Under the pieces are notes generated by a model. It searched no databases and had not been told where the DNA came from. It saw nothing but the letters and a program-made list of their open reading frames with translations. DNA of 13,679 bases from Alphaproteobacteria bacterium (GTDB lineage Bacteria > Pseudomonadota > Alphaproteobacteria > UBA3830), in assembly GCA_025998595.1 (NCBI GenBank), contig BNWE01000032.1, positions 1 to 13,679 of the forward strand, in the 5' to 3' direction. Positions 1 through 7,066 of the stretch are shown piece by piece. How positions within the stretch are numbered: position 1 is the first letter of the stretch; the number at the start of each line of letters is the position of its first letter. A program made the translations under genes and the position numbers.

Positions 1-54
1 CCAAAAACCATATATTTTTTGAAAAATTTCATCGGGTATGTTATGTTTCATCTG

Positions 55-63
55 TGGTATAAT
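55..63 (+). promoter_or_regulatory. Extended -10 promoter for the lyase-like gene
   Basis: A perfect TATAAT lies at 58-63, preceded by TG at 55-56 in the extended -10 arrangement (TGnTATAAT). No good -35 sits 17 bases upstream, which is usual for extended -10 promoters. A start near 70 would give a leader of about 40 bases before the ORF at 109. With the terminator at 857-884 this makes a monocistronic unit. Confidence 0.55.
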
Positions 64-108
64 CCTCATATTTAAGCCTAAATAAGATTTTATACCACTT
101 CTTAATTT

Positions 109-837
109 TTGCTAACAGGACCTAATATCCGTGTTCCGTTCCCCATTGCCCATGAATTTTTGGGAGAACACGAAGATCGAGGCTATAATAGGATACCATG
201 TGGCTTTGCTAGCAGCAAAGACAACATTGCCCAAATTGGATGGAAAATGCATATTTCAGCACGACCTTCAAATGCTGGAAAAGTCGCTCAAATCGTTTTT
301 TCTACCTGCAAAGAAGAAAAGGTACGTTGTAAAATTTTCTCCATTATTCCAGCCATTAGATTTCACTATAGCCTAGATAGATTCGCGCCGGCTCACCTTT
401 TTTCTCAACGAGGGAAATTTATTGCAATTTATCCTGATACTGATGATGAAGCCAAAAGAGTGGCAGAGTCTATTGACAAAAAATTCAAAGCAGAGGGCTT
501 AACTCGAGAAGATTTCATCTCGATCTTTGGAGATTTTCAAGTTGGTGAAACCGGAGGAATTTACGCTAGACTCTGTCATTATGATGACCCAAACAACCAA
601 AGCAGAGAATGTCCGAATATCGCCCCCGATATTTTGTCGTGGCATGCGAAATCCAATCACTTCACGCCTGAAAACTATCCGCATCCTTTCAAGACGCTTG
701 GACTATGGTTCAATGGCAGGCCATTACCAGAAAAAGTTTGGGATATCGTAGAAAAAGTCAAATACAACTACAACTTTGAGCTGATCATGAAAGATCCGCC
801 GGCTGGTGCACCTACCACTGCAGCATCCAGTTCGTAG
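109..837 (+). CDS. Stand-alone phosphothreonine-lyase-like protein (OspF/SpvC and LanKC/LanL lyase-domain type)
   Basis: The protein has 242 residues if the TTG at 109 is the start. Residues 44-50 (GWKMHIS), K75 in CKIF and the block RGKFIAIYPD at 101-110 match the order and spacing of the lyase domain of class III/IV lanthipeptide synthetases. In that domain a Lys-x-His pair and a later Lys and Arg perform beta-elimination of phosphate from phospho-Ser/Thr. OspF, SpvC and HopAI1 effectors share this domain and inactivate host MAP kinases. K46 and H48 would be the base and acid, and YARLCHYD at 152-159 resembles the next conserved strand. No kinase or cyclase domain follows: a terminator comes right after. 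There is no signal peptide. The start is uncertain because no ATG precedes the motif (the first in-frame ATG, 247, lies between K46 and H48) and there is no clear ribosome site. Family is inferred from motif memory; an effector role is a guess. Confidence 0.55.
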   Translation: MLTGPNIRVPFPIAHEFLGEHEDRGYNRIPCGFASSKDNIAQIGWKMHISARPSNAGKVAQIVFSTCKEEKVRCKIFSIIPAIRFHYSLDRFAPAHLFSQRGKFIAIYPDTDDEAKRVAESIDKKFKAEGLTREDFISIFGDFQVGETGGIYARLCHYDDPNNQSRECPNIAPDILSWHAKSNHFTPENYPHPFKTLGLWFNGRPLPEKVWDIVEKVKYNYNFELIMKDPPAGAPTTAASSS

Positions 838-856
838 GCCATACGTCGTCTTATTG

Positions 857-884
857 CCCAAGACGTAACAGTCTTGGGTTTTTT
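857..884 (+). terminator. Rho-independent terminator
   Basis: An 8-bp perfect stem CCCAAGAC (857-864) / GTCTTGGG (871-878) with a 6-base loop is followed directly by TTTTTT (879-884). It lies 20 bases after the stop of the lyase-like gene and isolates it from priA. Confidence 0.9.
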
Positions 885-916
885 AGTTTCTATCTGCTTT
901 TTGTTTTCATGGTGCA

Positions 917-945
917 TGTATTTTTAACGTATTCTGATGCATAAT
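917..945 (+). promoter_or_regulatory. Possible priA promoter giving a nearly leaderless transcript
   Basis: CATAAT at 940-945 matches five of six -10 positions and would start transcription at about 951-953, at the priA ATG. No Shine-Dalgarno precedes that ATG; the bases just before it read CTCCTCC, the opposite of a ribosome site. The -35 region is poor, so this is only a suggestion. Confidence 0.25.
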
Positions 946-952
946 CTCCTCC

Positions 953-2998
953 ATGAATGTTGTAGCAGTTCTTCCCGCAGGTCCTTTTGATTCGACTTTC
1001 TCGTACGAGTGTGATGAGAAACTGCTTCCGGGCGTCGTTGTGGAAGTGCCGTTTGGCAAGCAGCGTCTTCTGGGGCTTGTCATGGACGACGATGTAAAAA
1101 CAGACATACAACTCAAAAATATCAACAAGATATTCCCCTATAACATAGGAAATGCCACTCTGGAATTTCTAAAGTGGGTGTCGAATTATACTCTGATTCC
1201 CAAAGGCAACGTTCTGAAAATGATACTGGCAGAAAAGTCCATATTCTCCCAACGTGCCGCCAGCGTGACGGTGGTTGCACCACAGGCGGTTATTCACGCC
1301 TCAACGTCGCAGGCAAATCTCGCATACCCAGCAACAGGCAGCGAAGCAGAAAACGCCAGTCCGGCTCGGACCGCATACCCAGCAACCGGTGGCGAAGCCA
1401 TTACCGGGGCCAGCTTCAAGCTGGAGGGGGGGCAGCTGGAGGCCATCAAGAGTATTCGAGATAGCGGCAATAGGCCATTTTTATTGCATGGAGTGACCGG
1501 ATCCGGAAAGACCGAGGTGTATTTATCTGCCGTACAGGATGCTCTGGAGAAGGGTAAGCAGGTATTGATTTTATTTCCGGAAATCGCACTGACCAATCAG
1601 ATTGTTGACCGTATAGAAAAATACTTCGGCGTTAGTCCCATTGTCTGGAATTCTAATATCACCCACAAAAACAGAAAAGAAGCGTGGATCAAGGCCATAT
1701 CCGGAGGTGGTGGCATATTTGTGGGGGCGCGATCGGCGTTATTTTTGCCATTTCTGAATCTCGGCATGATTGTGGTCGATGAGGAGCACGACTCTTCCTA
1801 TAAGCAAGAGGAAGGATGGTTTTACAATGCGAGGGATATGGCCATTGTGCTGGGACATATTCGAAAGATACCGGTGATTCTGTCGTCGGCCACTCCATCT
1901 CTTGAAAGTTATGTTAATGCGAAAAACGGAAAATACGGATACGCATTTATGGAAAACAGATTTGGCGCGTCGCAAATTCCGTCCATATATCTCATTGATA
2001 TGAAGCAATGCAAATTTGACGGCTTCATATCTCCAATTTTGCTGCGCGCCATAAAAAACACCATGGCTAGAGGAGAGCAATCGCTTATTTATTTAAATCG
2101 CCGTGGCTATTCTCCCATAACGCTTTGTAAATCCTGCGGAGAGAAGATCGCGTGTCCAAATTGCACTAGCTGGTTGGTATATCATAAGAATCTGGACAAA
2201 ATGGTGTGTCATTATTGCAATCACAGAACGAGTCTTCCAAAGAAATGCGCCATTTGCGGAGAAGAGGATTCATTGATACCGTTTGGGCCAGGCGTTGAAA
2301 GGGTCTTTGACGAATTAAGAAGCAAACTTCCAGATGCAAGAATAGAAATAGCATCGTCCGACACCATTTCTTCCGACAAAAATATAGCTGAGCTGTTCGA
2401 GAAGATCCACAATAATGAAGTTGACGTTATAATTGGAACGCAGATACTTGCCAAAGGACATCATTTTCCCAACATTACTCTGGTGGGAATTGTCGATGGA
2501 GATCTCGGACTACACGGAGCAGACATAAGAGCGTCGGAAAAGACATATCAACTCATAAGTCAGGTTTCCGGAAGAGCTGGACGTGCCGAGAAGGAAGGAA
2601 AAATACTGATACAAACATTTAATCCATCTCATTCTCTTTATGTTGCGCTTCAGTCACCTGATCCAAACAATTTTTTGGATTTGGAAATATCTTCCCGAAG
2701 AGAATGTGACCTGCCTCCGTTTTCGCAATTTGCAGCAATAATTATTTCCGGAACGAACAAAGAGTTAACGGAAAAGATAGCGAGAAAGCTCGGCAACGCC
2801 AAATTTAACGAAATATCCATATTTGGTCCCGCTCCGGCTCCAATTTTTCTGCTTCGGGGGAGGGTAAGATGGCGTATTCTGTTAAAAGCATCAAAAAAAA
2901 ATATTATAAATAATTTGATTTCAAAGTGGATTTTCTCTGAAAAACACCCTAAAAACGTTAAAATTCAAGTAGATATCGATCCTATTAGTTTCTTATAA
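953..2998 (+). CDS. priA: Primosomal replication restart helicase PriA
   Basis: PriA is the 3'-5' superfamily 2 DNA helicase that reloads the replisome at stalled forks. The 681 residues show the N-terminal 3'-DNA-binding domain (about 1-95), Walker A GVTGSGKTE (180-188), Walker B DEEHD (276-280), SSATPS (311-316), and eight zinc cysteines (C392, C395, C401, C404, C419, C422, C432, C435). The GTQILAKGHHFPN motif (495-507), QVSGRAGR (537-544) and C-terminal domain ending IDPISFL follow. E. coli PriA has about 730 residues; here the segment between the 3'-binding domain and the helicase core lacks a recognisable winged helix. It holds instead a low-complexity, repeat-derived stretch (about residues 116-157) with AYPATG twice. 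The start gives the usual N-terminus (MNVVAVLP, then PFD). No Shine-Dalgarno is visible. The catalytic core looks intact. Confidence 0.97.
   Translation: MNVVAVLPAGPFDSTFSYECDEKLLPGVVVEVPFGKQRLLGLVMDDDVKTDIQLKNINKIFPYNIGNATLEFLKWVSNYTLIPKGNVLKMILAEKSIFSQRAASVTVVAPQAVIHASTSQANLAYPATGSEAENASPARTAYPATGGEAITGASFKLEGGQLEAIKSIRDSGNRPFLLHGVTGSGKTEVYLSAVQDALEKGKQVLILFPEIALTNQIVDRIEKYFGVSPIVWNSNITHKNRKEAWIKAISGGGGIFVGARSALFLPFLNLGMIVVDEEHDSSYKQEEGWFYNARDMAIVLGHIRKIPVILSSATPSLESYVNAKNGKYGYAFMENRFGASQIPSIYLIDMKQCKFDGFISPILLRAIKNTMARGEQSLIYLNRRGYSPITLCKSCGEKIACPNCTSWLVYHKNLDKMVCHYCNHRTSLPKKCAICGEEDSLIPFGPGVERVFDELRSKLPDARIEIASSDTISSDKNIAELFEKIHNNEVDVIIGTQILAKGHHFPNITLVGIVDGDLGLHGADIRASEKTYQLISQVSGRAGRAEKEGKILIQTFNPSHSLYVALQSPDPNNFLDLEISSRRECDLPPFSQFAAIIISGTNKELTEKIARKLGNAKFNEISIFGPAPAPIFLLRGRVRWRILLKASKKNIINNLISKWIFSEKHPKNVKIQVDIDPISFL
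1302..1424 (+). repeat. In-frame repeat insertion in priA (two 51-bp-spaced units plus palindrome)
   Basis: Two near-identical units start at 1321 and 1372 (each begins CGCATACCCAGCAAC), spaced 51 bp, and encode AYPATGSEA and AYPATGGEA. The 41 bases at 1302-1342 align without gaps to 7315-7355 and 8473-8513 inside lnt. The segment ends in a 15-bp palindrome, CCAGCTTCAAGCTGG, at 1410-1424; a very similar palindrome opens the first lnt insertion. The frame is kept, and the insertion lies in the linker between two PriA domains, where it should be tolerated. Confidence 0.75.
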
Positions 2999-3038
2999 AA
3001 TTAACTTATTCTCAACTAATTTGTTTTAAGATACTAGA

Positions 3039-3060
3039 GAATAGTGGTATTCACCTATTC
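3039..3060 (+). promoter_or_regulatory. Hairpin in the tssBC leader
   Basis: GAATAGTG (3039-3046) pairs with CAC plus TATTC (3052-3060, one bulged C) around a 5-base loop, 22 bases before the tssBC ATG. No T run follows, so it is not a standard terminator for priA. It could be a leader structure or chance; no clear promoter was found beside it. Confidence 0.35.
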
Positions 3061-3082
3061 CGTACTTGATAGAGGTATTATA

Positions 3083-5125
3083 ATGGCTGAAAGCACACAA
3101 CATGTATTGGACCGAATTCGGTCACCTAGGGTGCACATCACGTACGATGTGGAAATCGGTAATGCTATAGTAATGAAGGAATTACCTTTCGTCATTGGAG
3201 TTTTGGCAGATCTATCCGGCATGCCGGCAGATGATCTCCCTCCTTTGAAGTTCAGGAAATTCGTTGAAGTCGACAGGGATAATCTTCCGGGATTTATGCT
3301 GTCCATCAATCCGAGATTAGCGCTTCAGGTGAAAGATACTATCGGCGATGGATCTGAGAATCTAAATGCCGAGTTGTTCTTCAAACATATGGATGACTTT
3401 GGACCAGTCAACATTGCTCAGCAGGTTCCGAAGCTCAACAAGATATATTCTTCTCGTGTAAAGTTCAATGATTTCCTTGCGAAGCTGGAGGGGAACGATC
3501 CGTTGCAGCAGAATGTGAAGGATATCGTTTCGGATATTTCTCTGAGAGCGCTACTGCAAGCTCAAGTAAGCGCACTTCTGGAAGCAAACAAGATTACGAT
3601 TACTGCTGATTTTGCCACAACCACTTCTGGAGCTGATGCGGCAGCTACAACTCCGGCTGCTCCGCCAGAGCCGCCAGCAGACGGATCTGCTCCGAGAGAA
3701 ATTATGCGCGAGATGTTTAACGAAGGGAAACTTGCGCGTGAACCGGCTGCGGAATTGCATGCCTGCGCTATGATTCTTGAGATGTTGGCAGCCATCGAAG
3801 CGTCTCAGCTGACAATTATAAAAAATCCGCTCGCTTTTATCGAAAACACAATAGCTGACCTAGATAAAAAACTAAGCGCTCAGATAAACGAGATACTCCA
3901 CGCTCCGGCATTTCAAGATTTGGAAGGCACCTGGAGAGCTCTCTACTACTTGGTGATGAACACAGAAACGAGCACTCAGCTTAAGATCAGAATTATGAAT
4001 GTTTCCAAGAAGGATCTCCTAAATGATTTGGAAAATGCTGTGGAATTTGACCAGAGTGCGTTGTTTAAAAAGGTTTACGAAGAAGAGTATGGAACATTTG
4101 GTGGACATCCGTATTCGTGTTTGATCGGTGGCTATGAGTTTACCCGCCATCCGCAGGACATACTGCTTCTGGAAAAATTGTCTAATGTTGCAGCCGCGGC
4201 ACATGCTCCACTTGTGGCGTCTGCGCATCCAAGAATGTTTGACATGAACGCTTTCTCGCATCTTGGAGAACCGAGGGATCTCGCAAAAATCTTTGAGAGT
4301 ACCGAGATGGTAAAGTGGAGATCGTTCCGAGACAGCGAGGACTCGCGATACATAGCGTTGGTGCTTCCGAGGGTTTTGATGAGACTTCCATATGGTCCAG
4401 ATACTCTACCGGTGGACGGATTGGATTTTGCGGAAACCATAGACGGCACCGACAGTACGCAATTCTGCTGGGGAAATGCCGCCTTTATTTATGGACAGCG
4501 TATAGGAAAAGCCGTAGCTCTCTTTAAATGGCCAGCTGCAATAAGAGGAGTGGAGGGAGGTGGCTTGGTGGAAGGCCTGCCGGCTTATACATTCAGAACC
4601 ACAGATGGAGACATTGCCCTGAAATGTCCTACGGAAATAGCCATAACGGATCGTCGTGAAAAAGAGCTGACTGACATGGGATTTCTTGCCATATGTCACA
4701 GTAAAGGCACAGATTTTGCAGCATTTTTTGGTGGACAAACTACCCAGAAGCCAAAAGTGTACAATACTGATCTGGCGAATTCCAATGCGGCACTCAGTGC
4801 GCGGTTACCGTATTTGTTGGCAGCTTCTCGATTTGCTCATTACATAAAAGCCATAATGAGAGACAAGATTGGTTCTTTCCTCACAAAAGACGACGTATCT
4901 ATGTATCTGAACAATTGGATTGCCAGTTATGTTCTGTTAAATGATTCGGCAAGTCAGGAAATGAAGTCGAAGTTTCCACTTCGTGAAGCTCGCATCGACG
5001 TATTTGATGTGCCTGGTAAGCCTGGATCGTACAAAGCAACTGTGTTTTTGAGGCCGCATTTCCAGCTGGAAGAGTTGACGGCTTCCATCAGACTTGTTGC
5101 GGAATTGCCTCCTCCGGCCGGTTAA
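3083..5125 (+). CDS. tssBC: Type VI secretion contractile sheath: single-chain TssB-TssC fusion
   Basis: TssB (VipA) and TssC (VipB) normally are two proteins that co-assemble into the contractile T6SS sheath. Here one 680-residue frame holds both. Residues 1 to about 165 match TssB (SPRVHITYDVEIGNA, ELPFVIGVLADLSG, the DRDNLPGFML region, FGPVNIAQQVPKL). Residues about 175-205 are an Ala/Pro/Thr/Gly linker. From about 222 to the end is TssC, with strongly conserved blocks DLEGTWRALYYLV (279-291), EFDQSALFKKVYEEEYGTFG (321-340), EPRDLAKIFES (396-406), KWRSFRDSEDSRY (411-423) and LPYGPDT (435-441). The ATG at 3083 is chosen because TssB homology begins just after it and AGAGG lies 7 bases upstream; the frame is open back to 3044. 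The length equals the sum of the two normal subunits, so neither half is truncated. The Hcp-like gene follows. Confidence 0.92.
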   Translation: MAESTQHVLDRIRSPRVHITYDVEIGNAIVMKELPFVIGVLADLSGMPADDLPPLKFRKFVEVDRDNLPGFMLSINPRLALQVKDTIGDGSENLNAELFFKHMDDFGPVNIAQQVPKLNKIYSSRVKFNDFLAKLEGNDPLQQNVKDIVSDISLRALLQAQVSALLEANKITITADFATTTSGADAAATTPAAPPEPPADGSAPREIMREMFNEGKLAREPAAELHACAMILEMLAAIEASQLTIIKNPLAFIENTIADLDKKLSAQINEILHAPAFQDLEGTWRALYYLVMNTETSTQLKIRIMNVSKKDLLNDLENAVEFDQSALFKKVYEEEYGTFGGHPYSCLIGGYEFTRHPQDILLLEKLSNVAAAAHAPLVASAHPRMFDMNAFSHLGEPRDLAKIFESTEMVKWRSFRDSEDSRYIALVLPRVLMRLPYGPDTLPVDGLDFAETIDGTDSTQFCWGNAAFIYGQRIGKAVALFKWPAAIRGVEGGGLVEGLPAYTFRTTDGDIALKCPTEIAITDRREKELTDMGFLAICHSKGTDFAAFFGGQTTQKPKVYNTDLANSNAALSARLPYLLAASRFAHYIKAIMRDKIGSFLTKDDVSMYLNNWIASYVLLNDSASQEMKSKFPLREARIDVFDVPGKPGSYKATVFLRPHFQLEELTASIRLVAELPPPAG

Positions 5126-5179
5126 TGGATTTTGAGTTTCGGTGTTTAGATGGGTTGTTGTTTTGGTGGAGATTGAAGT

Positions 5180-5773
5180 ATGGTATTGAGGTTAAGAGAT
5201 CACCCTTCGTTTAGTCGGGAAGAGGTTAAAAACGTCGATATGGCGTCTTCTGTTACGCCACAGTACATAATAGTGTGTAAAGACTTCTTCATGAGCGAGA
5301 TTAGTGGAGAAGCTCCTACACGCGGCGACCAAAACGACTACAGTAAAAATTCCACTACATGTTTATCGTTCGATGTCGGAACGTCGAGACTGATAACAAA
5401 TGACAGCAGTGGTCAGATGAACGGAGATGGTAGAATTGTTTTCGATGATCCAATCGTATGCATGAGGTATGGAACATGGGCTCCCAAAATACAAACCGCC
5501 CTATACGAAGGAACAATGATTCCATATATAGGCATAAGACGTTTTAGCAGTATTAATGGTCTTAAACAGGTTATACAGTCGCTGGATTATGAGACATGCT
5601 ACATAAAGACGTATCGACAACAAGACGATACCATTCAGTTTACTTTCAACTCCACAGTCATTCAGGATGTAACTACAATGTTTAATCTACTGGGCGAGAA
5701 TAAGGGGAATGTGGGGGCGAGATTTGCCATTAGAACGGTTTCATCTGTTGGCGGCATAAAAGACATCAAATAG
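5180..5773 (+). CDS. Probable T6SS inner-tube protein, Hcp-like (TssD)
   Basis: This 197-residue protein begins 54 bases after tssBC on the same strand, with GGAG (5168-5171) 8 bases before the ATG. Hcp forms the hexameric rings of the T6SS inner tube and can carry effectors. The pattern fits Hcp: an early strand (QYIIVCKDFF, 28-37), a long loop, LSFDVG (62-67), a GQMNGDGRIVFDDPIV stretch (78-93) like the Hcp loop before its 'kPlv' strand, then KIQTALYEGTMIPYIGIR (103-120), matching the helix and strand that follow in Hcp. Alternating strands follow (YIKTYRQQDD, TIQFTFNSTVIQDV). Overall identity to textbook Hcp is low, and an N-terminal extension of about 20 residues precedes the domain. An alternative start is ATG 5240, with worse ribosome-site spacing. 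Assignment rests on pattern and on the neighbouring sheath gene. Confidence 0.5.
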   Translation: MVLRLRDHPSFSREEVKNVDMASSVTPQYIIVCKDFFMSEISGEAPTRGDQNDYSKNSTTCLSFDVGTSRLITNDSSGQMNGDGRIVFDDPIVCMRYGTWAPKIQTALYEGTMIPYIGIRRFSSINGLKQVIQSLDYETCYIKTYRQQDDTIQFTFNSTVIQDVTTMFNLLGENKGNVGARFAIRTVSSVGGIKDIK

Positions 5774-5931
5774 TAAAGATATCAACTGAAGTCAAAAGGC
5801 AAATTGTAATCCAAGTGGGTAGAGCTCGAAAATCGCTTTCATGTTTTTAGATCACAAAACAAAATGACTTCGCTAAAAAGTCAAAAAAATCAATGCATTC
5901 CGATACGATTGATCATTAGAGCAAAGTCATT

Positions 5932-5953
5932 AACGCGGGTGCTGCAAGCACTT
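5932..5953 (+). repeat. Intergenic copy of the palindrome-centred dispersed repeat
   Basis: These 22 bases are identical to 7358-7379 in lnt except at one position. The core GTGCTGCAAGCAC (5939-5951) occurs again at 7365-7377 and, in reverse orientation, at 8361-8373. Here the element is outside any gene. Confidence 0.75.
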
Positions 5954-5980
5954 GCATTGGCTCACAATTTTAAATATATT
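5952..5980 (+). promoter_or_regulatory. Probable promoter of the dcd-dcd-lnt cluster
   Basis: TTGCAT (5952-5957) and TATATT (5975-5980) are spaced 17 bases. A start near 5987 would leave about 19 bases before the ATG at 6006, with room for the AAGGA ribosome site at 5996-6000. The first two bases of the -35 box come from the end of the dispersed repeat, so the repeat may have supplied part of the promoter. Confidence 0.4.
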
Positions 5981-6005
5981 TATACGCAATCAGCTAAGGA
6001 TGCCA

Positions 6006-6548
6006 ATGATACTGACATATCACGAGATTTTGAATAGCGTAACGAATGGAATGATTCACATAACTCCTTTTGATGAATCCATGTTAAATCCCAATAGTTG
6101 TGACTACAGAATTGATTATAAATTGCTGGAAATAATGGATCTGCCGGTGGATCCCAAGAAACAAACATCCTATAATGAAATTAATTTTACAGATGACGGC
6201 TACATTTTATCTCCGAACAAGACGTATCTTGCAAATACCTTCGAGGAAATAGGCAGTGATTTTTTTGTGCCTTCTCTCATAGGGAAGACGTCTCTCGGAA
6301 GATTGGGATTGTTTTTACAAATTACTGCAGATCTTGGTAATCTTGGTGCAAAGCATAAATGGACGTTGGAATTAAAGGCGGTGCAGCCGATAAAGATATA
6401 TCCCATGATGCGTATTGGGCAGGTATCCTTCTGGAAAACGGACGGAGACAGTTCTCGGCAATATGATGGGAAGTACGGTGGATTTTCCGAAGCGAAATCC
6501 AGCGAAATATACAAAGAATTCGATCAGAAAAAGGGAGCCGACTCATGA
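6006..6548 (+). CDS. dCTP deaminase family protein, copy A (keeps catalytic Glu)
   Basis: dCTP deaminases convert dCTP to dUTP for thymidylate synthesis and share the trimeric dUTPase fold, with active sites formed between subunits. This 180-residue copy shows the family core: LNPNSCDYRI (27-36), GKTSLGRLGL (93-102), ITAD (106-109), TLELKAVQP (120-128) and QYDGKYGG near the end. By ungapped alignment to E. coli Dcd, E122 equals the catalytic E138 and R99 equals R115. However, the usual Arg-Ser (R110-S111) is Lys-Thr here (K94-T95). The start at 6006 is chosen because AAGGA lies 5 bases upstream and the N-terminus MILTYHEIL parallels copy B (MILTGNEIL); ATG 6000 overlaps the ribosome site. The last codon overlaps copy B (ATGA), implying translational coupling. 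Confidence 0.88.
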   Translation: MILTYHEILNSVTNGMIHITPFDESMLNPNSCDYRIDYKLLEIMDLPVDPKKQTSYNEINFTDDGYILSPNKTYLANTFEEIGSDFFVPSLIGKTSLGRLGLFLQITADLGNLGAKHKWTLELKAVQPIKIYPMMRIGQVSFWKTDGDSSRQYDGKYGGFSEAKSSEIYKEFDQKKGADS

Positions 6549-7066
6549 TTCTTACGGGAAATGAGATTCTTAAAAATGTTGGGGAACAAAAGATCGTCAT
6601 TGATCCATTTGTAACATCTCAGTTGAATCCGAATTCGTATAATTTTACACTTGGCGATAGGCTTATGGTCTACAACAATTATGTGCTGGACGCCAGAAAA
6701 GATAACGAGGTGCGCGAGATCGTTATTCCGGAAAGTGGAATTACATTGGCTAGTGGAACCGTGTATCTGGGGCATACGAGAGAAGTCATTGGGAGTGATT
6801 ATTTTTGTCCGATAATAAGGGGAAGATCGTCAATTGGAAGGCTTGGACTGTTCATAAACATAACGGCGGACCTTATCGACATTGGTTCCATAAATCAGTT
6901 GACTCTCCAGTTGAACGCCGTGCAGCCGGTCACCATATATCCGGGAATGCAAATAGGGCAGGTGACGTTTTGGATGCCATTTGGAGAAATAAAGAAATAT
7001 GACGGGAAATACAAAGGAGCTCAAGGACCTGTGCCATCAAAAATGTACATGGATTTCTCGAATTAA
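6545..7066 (+). CDS. dCTP deaminase family protein, copy B (catalytic Glu replaced by Gln)
   Basis: This 173-residue paralogue starts in a 4-base ATGA overlap with copy A, with GGGAG 7 bases upstream. It has LNPNSYNFTLGDRL (27-40), GRSSIGRLGL (93-102), ITAD (106-109), TLQLNAVQP (120-128), YPGMQIGQVTFW (132-143) and YDGKYKGAQGP (152-162). It is closer to the family consensus than copy A at the substrate-binding Arg-Ser-Ser (94-96) and at the C-terminal lid. But residue 122, equivalent to catalytic E138 of E. coli Dcd, is Gln (CAG at 6908-6910; one base from GAG). It may be inactive alone, a regulatory or structural partner of copy A, or have changed function. Its 3' end overlaps the open frame of lnt. 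Confidence 0.88.
   Translation: MILTGNEILKNVGEQKIVIDPFVTSQLNPNSYNFTLGDRLMVYNNYVLDARKDNEVREIVIPESGITLASGTVYLGHTREVIGSDYFCPIIRGRSSIGRLGLFINITADLIDIGSINQLTLQLNAVQPVTIYPGMQIGQVTFWMPFGEIKKYDGKYKGAQGPVPSKMYMDFSN

Larger units (their letters stand above)
5774..6005. other. Non-coding region between hcp-like gene and dcd pair, with inverted repeats
   Basis: No supportable gene is seen in these 232 bases. They contain an imperfect 11-bp inverted repeat, AATGACTTCGC (5863-5873) against GCAAAGTCATT (5921-5931), one mismatch. Within it, GACTT/AAGTC at 5866-5870 and 5878-5882 could form a small hairpin followed by an A-rich stretch. A copy of the dispersed palindrome and a probable promoter follow and are listed separately. 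Confidence 0.5.

Noticed and set aside
109..837. Full lanthipeptide synthetase
   Set aside because: Only a lyase-like domain is present; no kinase or cyclase motifs, and a terminator follows directly.
4132..4738. Overlapping minus-strand frames inside the TssC half
   Set aside because: The plus strand there has strongly conserved TssC motifs; the antisense frames show nothing recognisable.
5952..6005. N-terminal extension of dCTP deaminase copy A from TTG 5952
   Set aside because: It lies in repeat and promoter sequence; ATG 6006 has a ribosome site and an N-terminus matching copy B.
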